From positions 1 to 64,000 of the forward strand of contig JAFVCV010000045.1 of the NCBI GenBank assembly GCA_017478965.1: DNA of 64,000 nucleotides. Direction: 5' to 3'. This document shows, in pieces, positions 60,475-64,000 of this stretch. The notes under the pieces are model-generated. The model did not search any database, was not told the DNA's origin, and saw only the letters and a list, made by a program, of their open reading frames with translations. Origin of the DNA: Ruminococcus sp. Lineage in GTDB: Bacteria; Bacillota; Clostridia; Oscillospirales; Ruminococcaceae. A program made the translations under genes and the position numbers. Each line of letters starts with the position of its first letter. The first letter of the stretch is position 1.

Positions 60475-60909
60475 TCAGATCCTGGCCAGCTTTTCCGGGT
60501 CCAGTATGGATATCCTCTGGGACCCCTCTTTCATTACAAAGCCGTAGACCATGCCGCCTTTTACCGGGGACAGCACCAGGTCCTCCGGCGAGATATTCTC
60601 CACGTCCGTTACTCGGTCAACCACTATCCCGCAGAGCATGGTATTGATCTCCACCACTATCATGCAGCTGCGTTCATCATAGTTCCCCTTCTCCATTCCC
60701 AGTCTGAGCCTCAGGTCCATGGCCGGTACGGCCTTGCCCCTGTGGTTTATTACCCCCAGCACATGGTCAGGGGCAGTAGGTATCTTTGTTATAGGGGGTA
60801 TCTCGATGATGTCGGCAGTATCAAGGATATAAAACCCGTATTTTTCCGAGCCGGCGCTGAAGGTCAGCAGCTGACCGCCGTTTTCTTTAAGCTCGTTAAG
60901 ATCAGCCAT
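60475..60909 (-). CDS. cheW: CheW chemotaxis coupling protein
   Basis: A 144-aa CheW-domain protein, typical in length. Hallmark regions are LLTFSAGSEKYGFYILD, HVLGVINHRGKAVPAMDLR and CGIVVDRVTDV, which form the two beta barrels that bind receptors and CheA. It overlaps the end of cheA by 8 nt, so the two are translationally coupled. CheW joins CheA to chemoreceptors. No receptor, cheY or cheB gene is in the window. Confidence 0.95.
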   Translation of the reverse strand: MADLNELKENGGQLLTFSAGSEKYGFYILDTADIIEIPPITKIPTAPDHVLGVINHRGKAVPAMDLRLRLGMEKGNYDERSCMIVVEINTMLCGIVVDRVTDVENISPEDLVLSPVKGGMVYGFVMKEGSQRISILDPEKLARI

Positions 60910-63361
60910 TAGCGCCGCCCTCCTCTTCGGTATGTTCTTCTCCTGCGATAACGGTGCCTATGTCAAGGGTCATGGTAATGGATCCGTCGCCAAGTATAGA
61001 GCAGCCGGCCAGGCCTTTTTCTTTCAGATGCAGTCCGTCCAGTAGCGGCGAGAAAGGTCTTACCACCACCTGCTGGTCGCATATCATATAGTCCGCCATA
61101 AGTACGGCCTCATGGCTGCCGTCCTTGCAGTATATGCAGATGGCGTTCTCAGGCTCTGTATACTCAGTCTCTATCTCAAGACGCTGCGAGAGCCTTATCA
61201 GAGGCAGGCACTTGTCCCTGAGGTAGACGAACTCGTTGCCCTCGGGGTCGGTGATATGGTTCTCCTTCTTGCAGGAGAATGCCTCCCTGACGGCGGCTGC
61301 GGGTATGGAAAGGCTGCTGCCGCCCACGCTGACACTGAGCACGTCGATAATGGACAGGGACAGGGGGATGCGGATAGTGAACGTGGAGCCCTTGCCGAGT
61401 TTTGAGTTGACGGTCAGCTTTCCGCCAACTTTCTCCAGGTTCTTCTTCACCACGTCCATTCCCACTCCACGGCCGCTGTACTGTGTCACCTCTTCGTTGG
61501 TGGAAAAACCGGGTGCAAGGACGAAATTGAATATCTCCTTGTCTGTATACTCGCCCTCGGGCTTGGTCAGCAGGCCGTTTTTCTTGGCCTTTGCCATTAT
61601 TTTTGAGGTGTCCATACCGGCGCCGTTGTCCTTGCAGGAGATGACGACCTCGTTGGACTGATAGCCGGCGCTGAGGGTAACGGTGGCGGGGCGGAGCTTG
61701 CCGGCCTTCTGCCGTTCCTCCGGAGTCTCGATGCCGTGGTCAACGGCATTTCTGACGATGTGCATAAGAGGGTCCCCAAGGATATCAATGATAGCCTTGT
61801 CCACCTCGGTGTCCTCCCCGACGAATATGAGCTTTGCGTCTTTTTTGAGGGTGGTGTTCATATCCCTTACCACTCTGTTCATTTTCTGAAAGGCGGTGGA
61901 TACGGGCACCATTCTCAGTGACATCACCACGTCCTGCAATTCGTCGGTGAGCTTTTTAAGGTCACGGGCGGATTTGTTGAACCGGTCCAGGTTGCCGGTA
62001 TGCTCTCTCAGGTCCGGCGAAGAGGTCACTGCCCCCTCTGTTATGACGATCTCCGACACCAGGTCCAGGAGACGGTCCAGCTTTTCCAGCCTTACCATCA
62101 GCATACTCTGCTCTTTTTTTGCCGCAGGCTTTTTATCGGCGGCCTTAGGCTTTTCTGCTGCCGGGGCTTTCTGAGCCTCGGTGGTTTTTTCTTCGGGCGC
62201 CCCGGCTTTTTCAGCCGGCTCATCTCCCGCCTTTTTCTCTTCTGCCCTGGGGGCGGGTCCTGGTGCGGCAGGTTTATTCGCCCTGGCAGCAGAAAGCTTT
62301 ATCTCCACGGCGGACTTTACGTTTATCCCCCCGGAAAGTATCCTTTCGGCTTCTGACTTGCTCTCGGCGGTGAACTTGACAAAAAGGCCGTTTTCAGATA
62401 TGATGCCGTCGGCGCTGTCATCGTCAAGGTCTGCCGGGACGGTAGCAAGGATCTCTGCGAAAGCTCCCAGCTTTTTTACCAGGACCATTGCCCTGGCGGA
62501 AGGCATAGCACAGCTCTCCAGATAAGTGACCTTGTAGATGAGCACGTCCTTGTTCTCGGAGCCGTCTATAAGACCGTCAGGCACCTCTGCGGGGGCCTGC
62601 GTCCCGTCCTTTTTTATCTCCTCCACATCCTCGACGTTCATGCCGCCGCTCAGGAGCTTTTCTGTCCGGTCCTTATCGTCTGTGATGAGCTTTATATAAA
62701 GTCCCTGTGACTTTATCACATCGTCCGCATTGTCGGCGTCCAGGTCCTCGGGCAAAGTCCGGCAGACCTCTGCGCAGGAGCCAAGCTTTCTTATGAGCAC
62801 CATAGCTCTTGCGGAGGGCATGGCGCAGCTGTCGCTGTAGGTGACTTTATAGGTCAGCATATCGCTGCTTTCCTTATCGTCAAAAAGGCCCTCAGGCAGG
62901 CCGCCGCTTTCCTGCTGTACGCCGGCCTTGTCTCCGCCGGCGCCCTTTAAAAAGTCAGCAAACTCATGCAGGTCCCAGATGAGCTCGGAAAAATTCGTCA
63001 GGGGAACATCGTCATCGCTCAGGTTCTCAAGCTCGTTTTTAAGGTTGTCGGAGCTTTTGAACAGCAGAGCATACATGGCGGGCTTGTCCATATTCACATA
63101 GGACTTGTCCCTGATTATGTAGAAGACGTCCTCCACTGCATGGGCCAGGGTGGACATATTGGAAAGCCCCATCATGGCGGCGGAGCCTTTGATGGTGTGC
63201 ATGGTCCTGAATATCTCGTTTATATCATCGTCCTCGATATCGGAGATGCTCTCGACCTGCTCGGTGCGCATGAGTATCTCGTCCAGGTTTTCCAGCAGCT
63301 CACCTGTCTCGAACATGAAGGTATCGAGCATGGACTCCATGCCCGGATCAAATTTTGCCAT
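60902..63361 (-). CDS. cheA: CheA histidine kinase with a duplicated middle domain
   Basis: An 819-aa chemotaxis kinase. HPt domain (1 to about 130) with His55 in FRTMHTIKGSA; two tandem similar domains (about 169-250 and 273-355), each with KVTY..SCAMPSARAMVL and LSGG.NV; an Ala/Pro/Lys/Glu linker; the dimerisation domain; the HATPase domain with IVRNAVDHGIE, SCKDNGAGMD and YSGRGVGMDVVK; and a CheW-like C-terminus (about 690-810). It autophosphorylates and passes the phosphate to response regulators. Two middle domains instead of a single P2 is unusual. ATG 63361 is chosen: GAAAGGGCGGTGAG precedes it and the HPt starts directly; a longer frame upstream has no support. It starts 31 nt after alr. 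Confidence 0.93.
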   Translation of the reverse strand: MAKFDPGMESMLDTFMFETGELLENLDEILMRTEQVESISDIEDDDINEIFRTMHTIKGSAAMMGLSNMSTLAHAVEDVFYIIRDKSYVNMDKPAMYALLFKSSDNLKNELENLSDDDVPLTNFSELIWDLHEFADFLKGAGGDKAGVQQESGGLPEGLFDDKESSDMLTYKVTYSDSCAMPSARAMVLIRKLGSCAEVCRTLPEDLDADNADDVIKSQGLYIKLITDDKDRTEKLLSGGMNVEDVEEIKKDGTQAPAEVPDGLIDGSENKDVLIYKVTYLESCAMPSARAMVLVKKLGAFAEILATVPADLDDDSADGIISENGLFVKFTAESKSEAERILSGGINVKSAVEIKLSAARANKPAAPGPAPRAEEKKAGDEPAEKAGAPEEKTTEAQKAPAAEKPKAADKKPAAKKEQSMLMVRLEKLDRLLDLVSEIVITEGAVTSSPDLREHTGNLDRFNKSARDLKKLTDELQDVVMSLRMVPVSTAFQKMNRVVRDMNTTLKKDAKLIFVGEDTEVDKAIIDILGDPLMHIVRNAVDHGIETPEERQKAGKLRPATVTLSAGYQSNEVVISCKDNGAGMDTSKIMAKAKKNGLLTKPEGEYTDKEIFNFVLAPGFSTNEEVTQYSGRGVGMDVVKKNLEKVGGKLTVNSKLGKGSTFTIRIPLSLSIIDVLSVSVGGSSLSIPAAAVREAFSCKKENHITDPEGNEFVYLRDKCLPLIRLSQRLEIETEYTEPENAICIYCKDGSHEAVLMADYMICDQQVVVRPFSPLLDGLHLKEKGLAGCSILGDGSITMTLDIGTVIAGEEHTEEEGGANG
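62297..62857 (-). repeat. Duplicated coding segment in cheA
   Basis: Two copies of about 82 codons, 62857-62612 and 62545-62297 on the minus strand, sharing SCAMPSARAMVL and LSGG motifs. They replace the single P2 (CheY-binding) domain of usual CheA. Confidence 0.8.
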
Positions 63362-63392
63362 TAAGCTCACCGCCCTTTCTGTGAAGCTGTGG

Positions 63393-64000
63393 TTATTTCG
63401 CTGTCCTGATAACTCTTGAGGAGATGCCGCAGGTGATCTCATAGCCGATGGTGCCGGTGAGCTTTGCGATATCGTCCGCCGTTATCTCATCGTTCATGAG
63501 TATCACTGTGTTCCCAGGCTTTACCTCCGGCACATCAGTGACGTCGCACATGAACTGGTCCATGCAGACCCTGCCGGTTATCCTGCACCTGTGGCCGCCT
63601 ATGATGACCTGTCCCTTATTGGAAAGCGCCCTTGGGTAGCCGTCCGCATAGCCTGCGGTGACGGTGGCGAGCTTTACTCTTCCGGGGGCGGTGTAGGTCC
63701 TGCCGTAGCTGACGGCGGTGCCTTTTTCCACGTATTTGACCTGAGAGACAACAGCCTTCAGGGTCATGACCGGCTTAGGCTCGAAGGGCAGGGGCTTTGC
63801 CGGGTCGGGATAAAGCCCGTAGAGGATTATGCCCAGTCTTGCCAGTGTGCTGCGCTCAGAGCAGCCGTAGGCTCCGCCGGCAGAATTGAGGATATGGGCG
63901 TGTTCAAGGCATATGCCCATTTCTTTCAGCCGGTCAAACACCTCAAAAAAGCGCCGGGTCTGCATACGGGTATAGCTGTCTTCGTCCTCAGTGATGCCGT
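63393..64000 (-). CDS. alr: Alanine racemase, C-terminal part (5' end beyond the window)
   Basis: The last 202 codons of a PLP-dependent alanine racemase that makes D-alanine for peptidoglycan. Seen are HILNSAGGAYGCSERSTLAR, ARLGIILYGLYPD, VSYGRTYTAPGRVKLATVTA with the catalytic Tyr that acts as the second base, and GRVCMDQFMCDVTDVPEVKPG. The coding frame runs off the right edge, so the PLP-lysine region is outside. It is upstream of cheA by 31 nt on the same strand, so cheA-cheW may depend on the alr promoter. Confidence 0.93.
   Translation of the reverse strand, partial: GITEDEDSYTRMQTRRFFEVFDRLKEMGICLEHAHILNSAGGAYGCSERSTLARLGIILYGLYPDPAKPLPFEPKPVMTLKAVVSQVKYVEKGTAVSYGRTYTAPGRVKLATVTAGYADGYPRALSNKGQVIIGGHRCRITGRVCMDQFMCDVTDVPEVKPGNTVILMNDEITADDIAKLTGTIGYEITCGISSRVIRTAK

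Noticed and set aside
60169-60912. 247-codon plus-strand frame
   Set aside because: Antisense to cheW and the small gene; no RBS.

Overview
The window looks like chromosomal DNA of a monoderm Clostridia member, most likely a Ruminococcus-like Oscillospiraceae (inferred from gene families, not from a marker gene). Signs are Firmicutes-type RBSs (GGAGG), sigma-A promoters with an almost invariant 17-bp spacer, a GH26/GH95 glycan locus, a Gram-positive Tad/Flp pilus cluster without a secretin, sortase B, and SleB, SpoIID and YpeB type genes. No rRNA, tRNA, CRISPR array, phage gene or insertion sequence was recognised.

Layout. 1-2.6 kb: the start of a lipoprotein gene (minus), a broken membrane-LuxR regulator, and a four-copy 104-bp tandem repeat. 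2.6-8.9 kb (plus): xylB; an SGNH hydrolase / DUF4358-like lipoprotein / MBOAT acyltransferase unit; ricT; a phospholipase-C-like protein. 8.9-11.4 kb: a CNNM/HlyC transporter unit (minus) divergent from a gtrA gene (plus). 11.7-39.1 kb: one long plus-strand unit running from a perfect consensus promoter through a 300-nt leader to a terminator. 39.2-42.1 kb: two translationally coupled GT-C-like membrane proteins. 42.2-49.7 kb: an M48-PASTA protein (minus), then a cysteine desulfurase/thiI pair, cinA C-domain, sortase B and an SH3-SleB hydrolase (plus). 49.9-53.5 kb: SpoIID/LytB protein, maf and ypeB. 53.5-64 kb (minus): tautomerase, nitroreductase, FadR-type regulator, GH26, GH95, a Panacea-domain protein, a small protein, cheW, cheA and the 3' part of alr.

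The main system is the 27-kb unit. Its first half encodes a Tad pilus machine: TadZ-like, CpaF, TadB, TadC, Flp pilin, two TadE-like pseudopilins, a 1145-aa DUF5702-like protein, an LRR lipoprotein and a prepilin peptidase. Its second half encodes a Ser/Thr phospho-signalling set: a WG-repeat protein, an FHA protein carrying DTTVL/DTTIL motifs beside its FHA domain, a PP2C phosphatase, a transmembrane kinase, a membrane protein with four TTVL motifs, a small membrane protein and a 2980-aa membrane-anchored Ig-like surface protein. My inference is that kinase and phosphatase set the phosphorylation of TT(V/I)L threonines, which the FHA domain then reads to control pilus assembly or the giant surface protein. 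That link is a hypothesis.

Other coherent units are the desulfurase/ThiI pair for tRNA and thiamine sulfur transfer, the spore/cell-wall set, the fucosidase/mannanase operon with its own regulator, and a chemotaxis-type CheA with a duplicated middle domain.
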